64,000 nt of DNA from Lachnospira sp. (lineage in GTDB: Bacteria; Bacillota; Clostridia; Lachnospirales; Lachnospiraceae), in NCBI GenBank assembly GCA_015057605.1, contig SVDX01000007.1, forward strand, positions 1 through 64,000, written 5' to 3'. How positions within the stretch are numbered: the stretch's first letter is position 1; each line of letters begins with the position of its first letter. Under the pieces are notes generated by a model. The model was not told the origin of the DNA and made no database searches. It saw only the letters and a list, made by a program, of their open reading frames with translations. The translations under genes and the position numbers were made by a program. Below are positions 8,814 through 18,414 of this stretch, piece after piece.

Positions 8814-10658
8814 TTATATCATAGTTGGTTTATAAATACTAATCCAATAATCGATTTGTATTAAATATGCTAATAATTGTGGTGCTGCCATAAGCTGCCC
8901 AAACCAAGGCTTGCCATAAAGCGTAGGTTCTTTAATATATTCAAGCAACTTTCGTTTATCAATAAATGCGTGTATTGGACTGTTATTATCATCTAATATC
9001 TGCAGTATTTTCTTTTTTAACAGTTCTTCGTAAAATGGACTATATGTCTTTGGATATGGGCTCTTTTTACGATTCAAAAGTTTTTCTGGCAACACATCCT
9101 TAAATGCATCACGAAGAAGTGATTTTTCTACATTATTTCTTCTCTTCATACTCCAAGGTACATTGTATACATACTCAATTATTCTATGATCTGCAAACGG
9201 CACCCTCGCCTCAAGTCCATTGTACATACTCGCTCTATCCATTCTATCAAGCAATGTCTGCATAAACCATCTTATATTCAAATAGCCTATTTCCCTACGC
9301 TTTTTCTCCTCTGAATTTTCACCATAAAGAACTGGCACCTGCTTTATGCTTTCTTCATATCTGTATGCTGCGTATTCAGAAAGCTTAAGCTCTCTTGCAA
9401 AATCCTTTTGCAAAAGCAATTCTCTTGTCTGTGTATTTTTTGACCAAGGGAAACCCTCACCTTTTAGCAAATCCTCTCTATAAAACCAAGGATAGCCTCC
9501 AAATATTTCGTCCGCACATTCACCTGTAAGAGCTACTACATTTTCTTTTCTTACCTGAGAGCAAAAATACAAAAGCGATGCATCAACATCTGCCATTCCG
9601 GGTAAATCTTTAGCCTCAACTGATTTAAACAGACTCTCGTATAACTGCTTATCATCACAGAACAAATAATTATGATTTGTTTTAATATGTTTTAATGCAT
9701 AATTTACATATTCTGCATCACGTTCCGGTTGAAATGAATTCGATACAAAATATTTGTCATTCCCAGTAAAATCAAAGGAAAATGTATTTAATACATTATT
9801 TTTAGCAGCTATTGCAGTCACTATTGTGGAATCAATTCCTCCCGATAAAAATGTACATACGCCCACATCCGAAATCATCTGACGATTTATCGAATCCTCT
9901 AACAAGAACCTTACATTGTAAACAGTGTCTTCATAGCTATCCGTATGCTCCTTTGCCTCAATATCCCAGTATTTACACTCCTTAAAACCGTCCTGATTAA
10001 ATATTGCATAATGTCCCGGCTTCATTTCATTTATTTCACAAAAAACTCCATTTCCCGGAGTTCTTGCAGGTCCTACGCCAAATATTTCTCTAAAGCTGTC
10101 CATATTAATTTTAGCCTCTACCTTGGGATTAGAAAACAAACCCTTTATCTCTGAAGCAAAAATTAATTCATTTTCTTTTATTGTGTAAAATAAAGGCTTT
10201 ACCCCTACTCTATCTCTTACAAGTACAAGCCTTTTTTGGCTTTCATCATAAACTGCAAATGCAAATATTCCATTAAGCATATTTATGCAATCAATACCAT
10301 ACTCAATATACGCCTTTAAAATAACCTCTGTATCGCAGTTAGTTTCAAAAATATGCCCCTTCTTTTCAAGCTCTGTTCTTAACTCCTTAGTGTTGTATAT
10401 TTCTCCATTGTAGACGATGGCACAGGTCTTACCATTAACAGTTTCCTTCATTGGCTGCATACCATTTTTTACGTCACGGATTGACAAACGTGTATGCCCA
10501 AGACCTACATTACAGTTTAAATATTCTCCACACTGGTCATCACCCCTATGTGAAATCGACAAATGCATTTTTTTCAAAAGCTCTATGTGTTTACGATATT
10601 TAGCTTCATCCATAATATAATTATCCTTATAATTACAAAAGCCCACTATTCCGCACAT
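8814..10658 (-). CDS. asnB: Glutamine-hydrolysing asparagine synthetase
   Basis: Makes asparagine from aspartate, glutamine and ATP. The true N-terminus is MCGIVGF with Cys2 as the glutaminase nucleophile, so the ATG at 10658 is used rather than the upstream frame start. GGAG lies at a normal distance. The class II glutaminase domain occupies about 1-210, with SHRGDDQ and YNGEIYN motifs. The synthetase domain carries the ATP-pyrophosphatase loop LSGGIDS at about 272-278, followed by GECADEIFGGYP and EARVPFADH. At 614 residues it is the normal length. It is divergent from the DUF554 gene, with an inverted repeat between them. Confidence 0.95.
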   Translation of the reverse strand: MCGIVGFCNYKDNYIMDEAKYRKHIELLKKMHLSISHRGDDQCGEYLNCNVGLGHTRLSIRDVKNGMQPMKETVNGKTCAIVYNGEIYNTKELRTELEKKGHIFETNCDTEVILKAYIEYGIDCINMLNGIFAFAVYDESQKRLVLVRDRVGVKPLFYTIKENELIFASEIKGLFSNPKVEAKINMDSFREIFGVGPARTPGNGVFCEINEMKPGHYAIFNQDGFKECKYWDIEAKEHTDSYEDTVYNVRFLLEDSINRQMISDVGVCTFLSGGIDSTIVTAIAAKNNVLNTFSFDFTGNDKYFVSNSFQPERDAEYVNYALKHIKTNHNYLFCDDKQLYESLFKSVEAKDLPGMADVDASLLYFCSQVRKENVVALTGECADEIFGGYPWFYREDLLKGEGFPWSKNTQTRELLLQKDFARELKLSEYAAYRYEESIKQVPVLYGENSEEKKRREIGYLNIRWFMQTLLDRMDRASMYNGLEARVPFADHRIIEYVYNVPWSMKRRNNVEKSLLRDAFKDVLPEKLLNRKKSPYPKTYSPFYEELLKKKILQILDDNNSPIHAFIDKRKLLEYIKEPTLYGKPWFGQLMAAPQLLAYLIQIDYWISIYKPTMI

Positions 10659-10705
10659 ATATTTACTCCAATACATACAAACTCTATTTATCATATGCTT
10701 GATAT

Positions 10706-10724
10706 ATCAATTTTGATAATTGAT
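10706..10724. promoter_or_regulatory. Inverted repeat between divergent asnB and DUF554 genes
   Basis: ATCAATT and AATTGAT form perfect 7-bp arms around a 5-bp centre, inside an AT-rich region of 120 bp from which both neighbours must be transcribed. The symmetry fits an operator. No regulator can be assigned, and chance palindromes are common in AT-rich DNA. Confidence 0.3.
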
Positions 10725-10778
10725 TTTATATCTTTTTAGATATATACTAAATTTAGTTTTTTAAAGGTGGTAGGCAAG

Positions 10779-11459
10779 ATGACAGGAACATTTGTAAATG
10801 TAGCAACAATTATTATAGGTTCAGTAATAGGAAGCATTATTAAAAAAGGCATAAAGGAAGAATACAAGGACTGTTTATTTACTGCAATGGGACTTGCAGC
10901 AACAGGACTTGGAATAAATGCTGTTGTGCAAAATATGCCTAAAAGTAATTATCCCGTGCTTTTCATTGTTGCATTAGCTCTTGGAAGCCTTATAGGCACT
11001 ATGATTGATTTGGATAAACGTTTTAACAATGTAGTTAACCGTTTTTCTAATAAAGGTCGCCTGGCAGAAGGACTTTCTACCGGAATACTTTTATTCTGCA
11101 TCGGTACACTTTCAATCTTAGGACCTATTAACAGCGCTCTTTATGGTGACCATACATATTTATTTACAAATGCGACACTTGACCTTGTAACCTCTTGCGT
11201 ATTAGCCTCTGCTTATGGCATTGGAATTGCAATCGCAGCTGTAGTGCTACTAATATGGCAGGGTTCAATCTATCTTTTAACTATGCTTTTAGGAAACTTT
11301 ATGAGTGCCTCTATGATGACTGAGCTTTCAATTGTAGGTGGCTTTCTTATAGCAAGCTCAGGAATATCAATTCTTGGAATCAAGAAAATAAAAACACTAA
11401 ACATGTTGCCATGCTTAGTGATTCCAATTGTATTTTGTGCGATTATGACACTTATTTAA
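10779..11459 (+). CDS. DUF554 family integral membrane protein
   Basis: The 226 residues contain about six or seven hydrophobic helices. They begin with the typical MTGTFVNVATIIIGSVIG and include LSTGILLFCIGTLSILG, the family signature. Members have been linked to transport but no substrate is established. The start is the ATG at 10779, eight bases after GGTGG. The upstream GTG at 10767 lies within the ribosome binding site itself. Its TAA overlaps the dinB stop by three bases in a tail-to-tail arrangement, leaving no room for a separate terminator. Confidence 0.85.
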   Translation: MTGTFVNVATIIIGSVIGSIIKKGIKEEYKDCLFTAMGLAATGLGINAVVQNMPKSNYPVLFIVALALGSLIGTMIDLDKRFNNVVNRFSNKGRLAEGLSTGILLFCIGTLSILGPINSALYGDHTYLFTNATLDLVTSCVLASAYGIGIAIAAVVLLIWQGSIYLLTMLLGNFMSASMMTELSIVGGFLIASSGISILGIKKIKTLNMLPCLVIPIVFCAIMTLI

Positions 11460-12637
11460 ATCTGTCTTCCCCTAACTATACTACCATCGCCATATTTATC
11501 CTTCAGCTTATCAAGCGCCTTATCCAATTTGCGTTGTTTTTCCTTGTCCTTATCATCAAATAAGGCAAATTGCACTACATCATCCTTTGTAAGATTAGTA
11601 AGAGCAACTCCAAGCAGGCGTAGTGGCGTGTAGCCGTCCCACAGCTCTTCAAATAATTCTTTTACTACGTCATATATTTCATTGCTGATATCTGTAGCTT
11701 CCATAAGCTTTCTTTGATGCGAATGATCCTTAAAATCATTACCTCGTATCGTGACTGATATACAATATGCCTTTACCTCGTCCTGTCTCATTCTTCTTGA
11801 TACATGATCTACGATAGAAAGCAATACTTTATATGCAGCTTCCTTCGTTTTAACATCCTCTTCTAAGGTAACTGAGTTACTGTAGCCCTTTAATTCTTCT
11901 GGTTTTTCAAGCACTGGCGTATCATCTATACCATTTGCATATTCATATATTTTTTCGCCAAGCTTATTGCCAACTATAAGCTGAATTCGTTTTAAATCTG
12001 CATTTGCAAGCTCGCCAATCGTCTTTATATACGACCTTTCAAGCTTTTCGGCAGTACTTTTTCCAACCAAAAGCAAATCTTTTACCGACATAGGCCACAT
12101 TTTATTTTGTATCTCATTAGTAAAAAGTGTATGCACCTTGTCGGGCTTTTCAAAGTCTCCTGCCATTTTCGCAAGCATTTTATTAGAACCAATTCCTACA
12201 TTTACCGTAAAACCAAGTGTATCCTTAATTTCGTCCTTTATTTTGTATGCAAGTGCTATCGGATCAGGATAAATATTATGCGTTCCTGTCATATCTAAAA
12301 AACATTCATCAATTGAATACTGTTCAACAACCGGAGCATACTTTTTGCACACCTTTATAAATGCTTTTGAGCTTCTTTCATACAAGGCTGTATCTGGCTT
12401 TACAAGCACAAGTTTTGGGCACTTGCGAAGAGCCATAGCCACAGGCTCACCCGTAGTAATTCCGTATTTTTTTGCAGGTATGGATTTTGCCAATATAACA
12501 CCTGTTCTTTTGTCACCATCACGCCCTACTGCCGAAGGAATAAGCCTTATATCCGGCTCGCCATTAGCAACTCTTTTTGCAGCTTCCCACGATAGAAATG
12601 CGCTATTTACATCAATATGAAAAATTAATCTGTCCAT
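11456..12637 (-). CDS. dinB: DNA polymerase IV (Y-family)
   Basis: A translesion polymerase that bypasses damaged template bases. The palm motifs FHIDVNSAF (Asp9 after the chosen start) and YSIDECFLD provide the catalytic acids. GIGSNKMLAKMA and FEKPDK are the usual Y-family neighbours, and HhH and little-finger domains follow. The ATG at 12637 is preferred because GGAG lies ten bases upstream. The in-frame ATG at 12655 sits in the T tract of the preceding terminator without a ribosome binding site. Length is 393 residues. No obvious SOS box was recognised. Confidence 0.93.
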   Translation of the reverse strand: MDRLIFHIDVNSAFLSWEAAKRVANGEPDIRLIPSAVGRDGDKRTGVILAKSIPAKKYGITTGEPVAMALRKCPKLVLVKPDTALYERSSKAFIKVCKKYAPVVEQYSIDECFLDMTGTHNIYPDPIALAYKIKDEIKDTLGFTVNVGIGSNKMLAKMAGDFEKPDKVHTLFTNEIQNKMWPMSVKDLLLVGKSTAEKLERSYIKTIGELANADLKRIQLIVGNKLGEKIYEYANGIDDTPVLEKPEELKGYSNSVTLEEDVKTKEAAYKVLLSIVDHVSRRMRQDEVKAYCISVTIRGNDFKDHSHQRKLMEATDISNEIYDVVKELFEELWDGYTPLRLLGVALTNLTKDDVVQFALFDDKDKEKQRKLDKALDKLKDKYGDGSIVRGRQI

Positions 12638-12655
12638 TTTAGAATATCTCCACAT

Positions 12656-12689
12656 AAAAACCCCATTGGTATATTATTACCAATGGGGC
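12656..12689 (-). terminator. Terminator of the first chemoreceptor gene
   Basis: CCCCATTGGTA pairs with TACCAATGGGG and is followed on the minus strand by T5. It lies seven bases after the chemoreceptor stop and just upstream of dinB. Confidence 0.9.
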
Positions 12690-12696
12690 ATAATTT

Positions 12697-14391
12697 CTAA
12701 ATCTTAAATATGCTCATACGTTCTTCTAATTCTTCAGCTATATCTTTAAGATTTGTAGTTCTATCAGAAATACTATCCACTATAGAACTAATCTCTGTAA
12801 CTGAAGCTGATGTTTCTTGTGAGCTTGCTGCATTTTCCTGCGCAATAGCTGTAAGATTCTGAACTAAATCAACCACATTAGCTCTTGCATAATCAAGCTG
12901 CTCTGCCTTTGATGAAATAGCATTGATGCCCTTAATAGAGCTTTGTACACCATCATTGATATGTGCAAATGCACCCGCTGTCTGCTCAACATGTTCACTT
13001 TGTGTCTTAATAATAGTCTTAACATTATCCATTGTTTCAACGGCTTTTTCTGAATCTACAATTAATTCATGGATAATAGCCTCAATACGCTGTGCCGATT
13101 CATTTGACTGCTCTGCAAGCTTTTGAATCTCAGCAGCAACAACTGCGAATCCCCTACCCTGTTCACCTGCTCTTGCCGCTTCAATTGAAGCATTAAGTGA
13201 TAAGAGGTTAGTTTCTTCAGCAATGCTTGTAATAATCTTAGTAGCCTCGCTAATCTTAAGTGCTGACTCATTGGTATTGTTAGTCTGATTAGCAATTATC
13301 TCAATACATTCTTCTGCTTTATTATTTATGTCATTAAGCTGTACAAGTATCTCATTTGCCTGTTCAGCTGATTCTTGCATACCTGATGCATATGCTAAAA
13401 GTGTTCTTGCTTCTGTGTTAGTATCCTCAATTAAAGTACCCATTTCAAGAACATTTTCTGTTGCATGCTGAGTATCCTCTGCCTGTGATGAAGCTCCTTG
13501 AGCTATATCATTAACAGCATTTTCAATTTGTCCCATTGTTGTCGTTGTCTCAGAAGCACTTGTATTAAGAGCTTCTGCTGATTCCATAAGCACATCACTC
13601 TTAACTCTGATAATAGAAATCGCATCTACTAAAGCTTCTCTTAACTTAGCAAGTGCTCTACTCATTGTGCCTGTCTCATCTTTTCTCTTAATAAGCTTTG
13701 CATAATTTTCATTATCTCTAAAGTCCATATCTGCAAGTGCAAGAGTAAGTGCTGCCAACTGATTAATAGGCTTAATTATCAGCTGAGCTGTAAGTACAGC
13801 TAAACCAATACTTACAATTACCATAATCACAAGGCTTATAACACCTTTCATACGTGTCTGGTCAATAGGCTCAAGAATTTCAGCTTCATCTACTGTAACA
13901 ATCAAAATAAAGTTCTTATTAGCATCTACATATGTACCAGCATACTTTATATCACCATTAAATTCATATTCTATCACTTCATTTTTAATCGTTTTACCAT
14001 CTTTAATCTTTTCAATAATCGATGATACTGCTTCATTTTCAGCTTTTTGACCAATCTTATCAGCAGTAGGATGATAAAGCATAGTTCCATCAGGTGAAAC
14101 AACATATACATAACTGCTGTCCATTCCTTCCATTCCCACGCCTTTAAGCTCTTCTGTAAGTACTGCAGCATTAAGAATAGCCTCCTTACCTTCATGTGAT
14201 ATCTGAAGTTCAATCATAGAGCCATAGGCAATAGCAACATCCTCTACATAATGTTGATTAGTATCAGTCATAACCTTATTGACGTTAATATTATAAATAA
14301 TCTCTATAACCAGACCTGATAATAAAGACATAACAACAACTGCTGCTATAATTCTCATCCTTATAGAGTACAAAAATTTCTTAATATCCAT
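12697..14391 (-). CDS. Methyl-accepting chemotaxis protein with extracellular Cache sensor
   Basis: A membrane chemoreceptor that signals through CheA/CheW to the flagellar motor. An N-terminal helix (about 13-33) is followed by an extracellular single-Cache-like domain containing VVSPDGTMLYHP. A second helix lies at about 187-207, then HAMP and a long signalling coil. The hairpin tip reads [19 protein letters not shown], the conserved CheA/CheW contact. I start at ATG 14391, eight bases after AGGAAG, because the ATG at 14397 is too close to that site. It has its own terminator. The ligand is not predictable, although Cache domains often bind amino acids or small acids. Confidence 0.9.
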   Translation of the reverse strand: MDIKKFLYSIRMRIIAAVVVMSLLSGLVIEIIYNINVNKVMTDTNQHYVEDVAIAYGSMIELQISHEGKEAILNAAVLTEELKGVGMEGMDSSYVYVVSPDGTMLYHPTADKIGQKAENEAVSSIIEKIKDGKTIKNEVIEYEFNGDIKYAGTYVDANKNFILIVTVDEAEILEPIDQTRMKGVISLVIMVIVSIGLAVLTAQLIIKPINQLAALTLALADMDFRDNENYAKLIKRKDETGTMSRALAKLREALVDAISIIRVKSDVLMESAEALNTSASETTTTMGQIENAVNDIAQGASSQAEDTQHATENVLEMGTLIEDTNTEARTLLAYASGMQESAEQANEILVQLNDINNKAEECIEIIANQTNNTNESALKISEATKIITSIAEETNLLSLNASIEAARAGEQGRGFAVVAAEIQKLAEQSNESAQRIEAIIHELIVDSEKAVETMDNVKTIIKTQSEHVEQTAGAFAHINDGVQSSIKGINAISSKAEQLDYARANVVDLVQNLTAIAQENAASSQETSASVTEISSIVDSISDRTTNLKDIAEELEERMSIFKI

Positions 14392-14477
14392 AACCATTAC
14401 TTCCTTTCAGTTATAATCATAATATTTTACAAATATTATAACAAATATCTGCAAATTTTTCAACAACTTATGTAATT

Positions 14478-14819
14478 TTAAAAATTCTTTCCATTCCATC
14501 CCCAGTCCTTATAACCCTGGTATGTTACATATATCGCACTACCTGGAATTCCAAGTTCTTTTTCAAATATCTTACATATCTGCTCAGTCATAGCTTCGCA
14601 CGCTGATGAAACTGCATTTCCCAAAAGATTAACTGAAACAAATGCACCTTTATCAAGCTTTTTTCCACCCATATATAAATCATAATTATCTTCAAAGCCT
14701 AACATAAGAAAGCTTTCACCCTTCCCCATAACAGCAATTGCTTTTCCTAATTCAGCTTTAACTACCTCTCTTTTTTCCTTTGATACTTCCACTGTTATCT
14801 TTGAATCAATAAATGGCAT
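14478..14819 (-). CDS. MIF-family tautomerase-like protein
   Basis: A protein of 113 residues resembling macrophage migration inhibitory factor (phenylpyruvate tautomerase). Pro2, which becomes the N-terminal catalytic proline after Met removal, is present (MPFIDSKI). The fold-typical IYVTYQGYKDWGWNG end matches the MIF C-terminus. Family members are homotrimers with keto-enol tautomerase activity, but their physiological role in bacteria is unclear. The start has AAAGGAGG six bases upstream. It is a single gene between the chemoreceptor and the phosphate transporter, with a 58-bp gap to the latter's terminator. Confidence 0.8.
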   Translation of the reverse strand: MPFIDSKITVEVSKEKREVVKAELGKAIAVMGKGESFLMLGFEDNYDLYMGGKKLDKGAFVSVNLLGNAVSSACEAMTEQICKIFEKELGIPGSAIYVTYQGYKDWGWNGKNF

Positions 14820-14882
14820 ATCATTTTCCTCCTTTAAATATATTATATATATTATACCACTTTACAGAGCTTTTACAAGCAA

Positions 14883-14905
14883 AAAGGCACCCACAAGGGC
14901 GCCTT
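14883..14905 (-). terminator. Terminator after the Na+/phosphate cotransporter
   Basis: AAGGCGCCC and GGGTGCCTT pair around a TTGT loop and run into T5 on the minus strand. The hairpin begins four bases past the transporter stop, and ends the three-gene kinase/regulator/transporter operon. Confidence 0.85.
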
Positions 14906-14909
14906 AATT

Positions 14910-16547
14910 TTAATTACCAAGCATTCTTATTTTTAGCATTTCATCTGATATATTTAGGCAATGATCGCCAATACGTTCAAAATCTGTTAGCATTTCTGAA
15001 TACAAAATGCTTCCTTCATCCGAGCAACTTCCTGCCTTAATTCTCGCATACATATTATTGCGATATTCCTTAGTCATATCATCTATCTTTTGTTCGAGAC
15101 CTGCAATATCTGCATGCCAGTCAATAACATCTTCTGTATTACATTTTAAAATTTCAAAAAGCTGTACACACACTTTCTTAATCTCTTCCATTTCAGACAA
15201 CGCAGTTTCAGAGAATTTTATACCCTTATCTTTTATCTGATAAACGTAACCTCCGATATTTACTGCATGGTCGCTTATTCTTTCGATATTACCAGTTATC
15301 GTATAGTAGGAATTATATGTGTTGCTTCCTGTCTCCGTTCTTTCATGAGTTATAACCTTGGATATATATTTTCTAATTTCCTTATCAAGAAAATCTACAT
15401 ATTCTTCCGTTCTGTCTATTTCATTAACAATCTGAATTTCACTCGTTGTAAATGCTTCAAATGCCTTATTTACATTTGTATTTGCCATTTCCATCATTCG
15501 GAGGATTTCTTTCTTAACAGATTCCTTACTTATAGCAGATACACCAAGCTGTTCTTCACCTATATTTTTAATATTTGTAATATATTTAAGCTGTAAACCA
15601 TCCTCATCTTCTTCTGTTTCTTTAAGGACCTTTTCTGCAAATTTTGCAAGATAATTACCAAATGGTAGCAAAAGAAGTGTTGTTGCTATATTAAAGGTTG
15701 TATGTAAATTAGCAATCTGCGCCGCAGGATCGCCTGTAAGCTCCTTCATCCACAATATAAGCGGTGTTGCTATACATAATGCAGTAAATACAATAGTTCC
15801 GATTATATTAAATGTTATATGTATAATTGTTGTTCTTCTCGCATTACGACTTGTGCCAATTGATGCTAAAAGCGCAGTTATGCATGTACCTATATTTTGT
15901 CCAAAAAGAACAAATGCTGCACTATCAAGACCAATAACACCACTCTTTGCAAGTCCCTGCAAAATACCTACAGATGCTGATGAAGACTGAATTATTGCTG
16001 TAAATATAAGACCAGCAAGAATTCCAAGCAATGGATTTTCAAACTTAGAAAGTAAATTCACAAAGCCAGGTAAATTTGCCAATGGCTTCATAGCCACACT
16101 CATCATATCCATGCCAATAAACAAAATTCCTAATCCAGCAAAAATGTTACCAATATGATGAAGCTTTACATTCTTAGTGAATACTACCAATATTACACCA
16201 ACTGCAGCAATAACTGGGGCTAACTCTCCAACATCCAAGGCGATAAGCTGACCTGTTATTGTAGTACCAATATTAGCGCCCATAATAATCCATACAGCTT
16301 GTCTTAGAGTCATCATCCTTGAGTTTACAAAGCCTACAACCATTACTGTCGTTGCTGATGAGGATTGAATTATAGCTGTAATCAGCGCACCTACTAATAC
16401 ACCCAAAAATCTGTTAGATGTAAGCTTTTCTAAAAGTTCCTTCATCTTATTTCCAGCCGCTGCCTCCATACCAGAACTCATCATCTGCATTCCGTATAAA
16501 AACAATGCTAATCCACCTAAAAGACCTCCAATATTTGAAAAACTCAT
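14910..16547 (-). CDS. Na+/phosphate cotransporter with C-terminal PhoU-like domain
   Basis: NptA/PNaS-type transporter for Na+-driven phosphate movement. Two inverted repeats each carry the QSSSA signature (AIIQSSSATTVMVVG at about 60-75 and TAIIQSSSASVGI at about 184-196), within eight or nine membrane helices. Residues about 340-545 form a cytoplasmic PhoU-like helical domain. Length 545. The start lies two bases before the response-regulator stop codon region (stop at 16549-16551), so translation is coupled. This context suggests that the upstream two-component system controls it. Confidence 0.9.
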   Translation of the reverse strand: MSFSNIGGLLGGLALFLYGMQMMSSGMEAAAGNKMKELLEKLTSNRFLGVLVGALITAIIQSSSATTVMVVGFVNSRMMTLRQAVWIIMGANIGTTITGQLIALDVGELAPVIAAVGVILVVFTKNVKLHHIGNIFAGLGILFIGMDMMSVAMKPLANLPGFVNLLSKFENPLLGILAGLIFTAIIQSSSASVGILQGLAKSGVIGLDSAAFVLFGQNIGTCITALLASIGTSRNARRTTIIHITFNIIGTIVFTALCIATPLILWMKELTGDPAAQIANLHTTFNIATTLLLLPFGNYLAKFAEKVLKETEEDEDGLQLKYITNIKNIGEEQLGVSAISKESVKKEILRMMEMANTNVNKAFEAFTTSEIQIVNEIDRTEEYVDFLDKEIRKYISKVITHERTETGSNTYNSYYTITGNIERISDHAVNIGGYVYQIKDKGIKFSETALSEMEEIKKVCVQLFEILKCNTEDVIDWHADIAGLEQKIDDMTKEYRNNMYARIKAGSCSDEGSILYSEMLTDFERIGDHCLNISDEMLKIRMLGN

Positions 16548-16548
16548 T

Positions 16549-17265
16549 CTAATTTACCTCTTCCTTTATCATATTCATTCGATAACCCACACCAAGTTCA
16601 TTAGATATATATTTGTTTTCTCCAGGAGTTTCTCCTAATTTTTTTCTAATATTAGCCATATTCACCTGAAGCTTTTTTATGCTTCCCGAATCAACATAGC
16701 CCCATATTTTCTTAATAATTTCAGAATATGTAAGTACTCTACCTGCATTTATTGAGAGTAGTTCTACTATATTATATTCTATTTGTGTAAGCTTTATGTC
16801 ATTATTTCCTATAGTTATTCTTCTATATTCATAATCTATTACCATATCTCTTGTAGTAAATTTAGTTTTTGAAATTTTTTCACCATTAGCATTTCTACGA
16901 TTATCTCTTAGGGTAGCTCTTACTCTGGCTAAAAGTTCATCTGTACCAAAAGGCTTCGTTACATAATCATTTGCACCCATATCAAGCGCCATTACCTTAT
17001 CAGCTTCATTAGTTCTTGCCGATAAAACTATTATAGGGGTATCACTCTGTTCTCTGATGTTCTTGATAAAATCAATTCCATCAATATCTGGAAGTCCCAA
17101 ATCTAATATCATCAAATCTGGTCTATGAGACAAAAATACTGTTTTACCATTACTTGCATTATTTGCATCAATAACCTGATATCCGTTAGTCTCAAGTATT
17201 GTCTTTACTATATTGCAAATATTACTGTCATCTTCCACAACCAGAATTTTAAACTTATTGTTCAC
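16549..17265 (-). CDS. OmpR/KdpE-like response regulator
   Basis: The receiver domain (1-120) has the acidic pair VEDD near residues 10-13, the phosphoacceptor in MILDLGLPDIDG (Asp about 56), and Lys in TKPF. A winged-helix DNA-binding domain follows (about 135-235). The start is GTG at 17265 with GGAGG nine bases upstream. It overlaps the sensor kinase by 11 bp. KdpE similarity is recognisable, but no kdpFABC genes are nearby. The next gene is a Na+/phosphate transporter, so phosphate or ion supply is the more likely output. I therefore give no symbol. Confidence 0.9.
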   Translation of the reverse strand: MNNKFKILVVEDDSNICNIVKTILETNGYQVIDANNASNGKTVFLSHRPDLMILDLGLPDIDGIDFIKNIREQSDTPIIVLSARTNEADKVMALDMGANDYVTKPFGTDELLARVRATLRDNRRNANGEKISKTKFTTRDMVIDYEYRRITIGNNDIKLTQIEYNIVELLSINAGRVLTYSEIIKKIWGYVDSGSIKKLQVNMANIRKKLGETPGENKYISNELGVGYRMNMIKEEVN

Positions 17266-18325
17266 TATCTTCTGCCTCCATTTTTAACGAAAATCTAAAA
17301 CAGCTTCCTTTTGTTTTTCTATTTTCTGCACTTATAGTGCCTTCATGCGCCTTTATAATTGAAGCACATACCGACAATCCTATTCCCATACCGTTCTTTC
17401 TGACATCTACTGGTGCATCAGCATTTTCACTCACATAATAGCCCGTGAACAAATTATTCATTCGTTCCTTAGCTATACCACATCCATCGTCAATTATTTC
17501 AAATATGGCATTTTCGCCAACTACAAAGCATTTCAAAATGAGTTCACTCATTCCTTTTGCGTGTTGTACCGCATTTTCTAAAATGTTAACAATTACTTGC
17601 TCAATAAGAAGTGCATCCATTGGTATAGTTACAAATTCATCCGGTATGTCAACTATTACTCTTTGCTCTGGATATCTTTTTCTAAATTTCACAAGTACTG
17701 CATCAATGAGTTCTTCAAGCACTGTTGGTATCTTATTCAACTTAACATTACCAGAATCAATCTTTGTTACTGACAAAAGATTTTCAACCATACTTATAAG
17801 CCACTGAGAATCTTCGTTAATACCTTTAACGAGCTTTAGCGACTGTTCATTAGAAAGTTCATTATGTTTTTCAATTATAACTGCACTTGAGCCATATATC
17901 GTTGTAAGCGGTGAACGCAAATCATGTGATATCGCTCTTAACAAATTGGCTCTCATTTTTTCTTTTTCAGCCTCTGCCTTCGTTTTTTCATTCTGCTTAA
18001 CCTGAATTATAAGCGTACTTGAAATAACAGTTATTATAAGCATAATAATAGCTGAAACTAAGTTTTCCGATATACTGAAATTGAATTTGAAATAAGGAAA
18101 TGCAAATGCGTAATTAAGCGCAAGCACACTTAAAATCGAACCTATAACACCATAGATGTAGCCACCGGTTATAATCGAAATCAAAAACACCGCTAGTGTA
18201 AATATAGCCGGTATCAGAGAATCCGTGTGAAACACGTTGCCTACAGTAAGACTTAACATAAATGCTACTACAAGTATCAGCATCATATACATTAAATTGA
18301 TAATAATAGATTTTGTTTTCTTCAT
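17255..18325 (-). CDS. Membrane sensor histidine kinase, KdpD C-terminal-like
   Basis: Four closely spaced helices in the first 105 residues form a DUF4118-like module. A coiled linker is followed by the HisKA box RAISHDLRSPLTTIYG with the phosphoacceptor His near 134. ATPase boxes follow: NILENAVQHA, DDGCGIA and GMGIGLSVC. It lacks the large N-terminal KdpD and USP domains of true KdpD, so this is a truncated-architecture relative (356 residues). The ATG has GTGGAG upstream. It is the first gene of an operon with the response regulator and the phosphate transporter. Confidence 0.9.
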   Translation of the reverse strand: MKKTKSIIINLMYMMLILVVAFMLSLTVGNVFHTDSLIPAIFTLAVFLISIITGGYIYGVIGSILSVLALNYAFAFPYFKFNFSISENLVSAIIMLIITVISSTLIIQVKQNEKTKAEAEKEKMRANLLRAISHDLRSPLTTIYGSSAVIIEKHNELSNEQSLKLVKGINEDSQWLISMVENLLSVTKIDSGNVKLNKIPTVLEELIDAVLVKFRKRYPEQRVIVDIPDEFVTIPMDALLIEQVIVNILENAVQHAKGMSELILKCFVVGENAIFEIIDDGCGIAKERMNNLFTGYYVSENADAPVDVRKNGMGIGLSVCASIIKAHEGTISAENRKTKGSCFRFSLKMEAEDSEQ

Positions 18326-18414
18326 ATTTCTCCACTTCCGTAATCGTACATTTTTTATTATACTACTACATCAGTAAAGATTCAGTAAAGAGTTTTTTCT
18401 CCCCTCAAACAAAA

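Noticed and set aside
16549..18325. True KdpDE potassium system
   Set aside because: The N-terminal KdpD and USP domains and the kdpFABC genes are missing; only a general relationship is supported.
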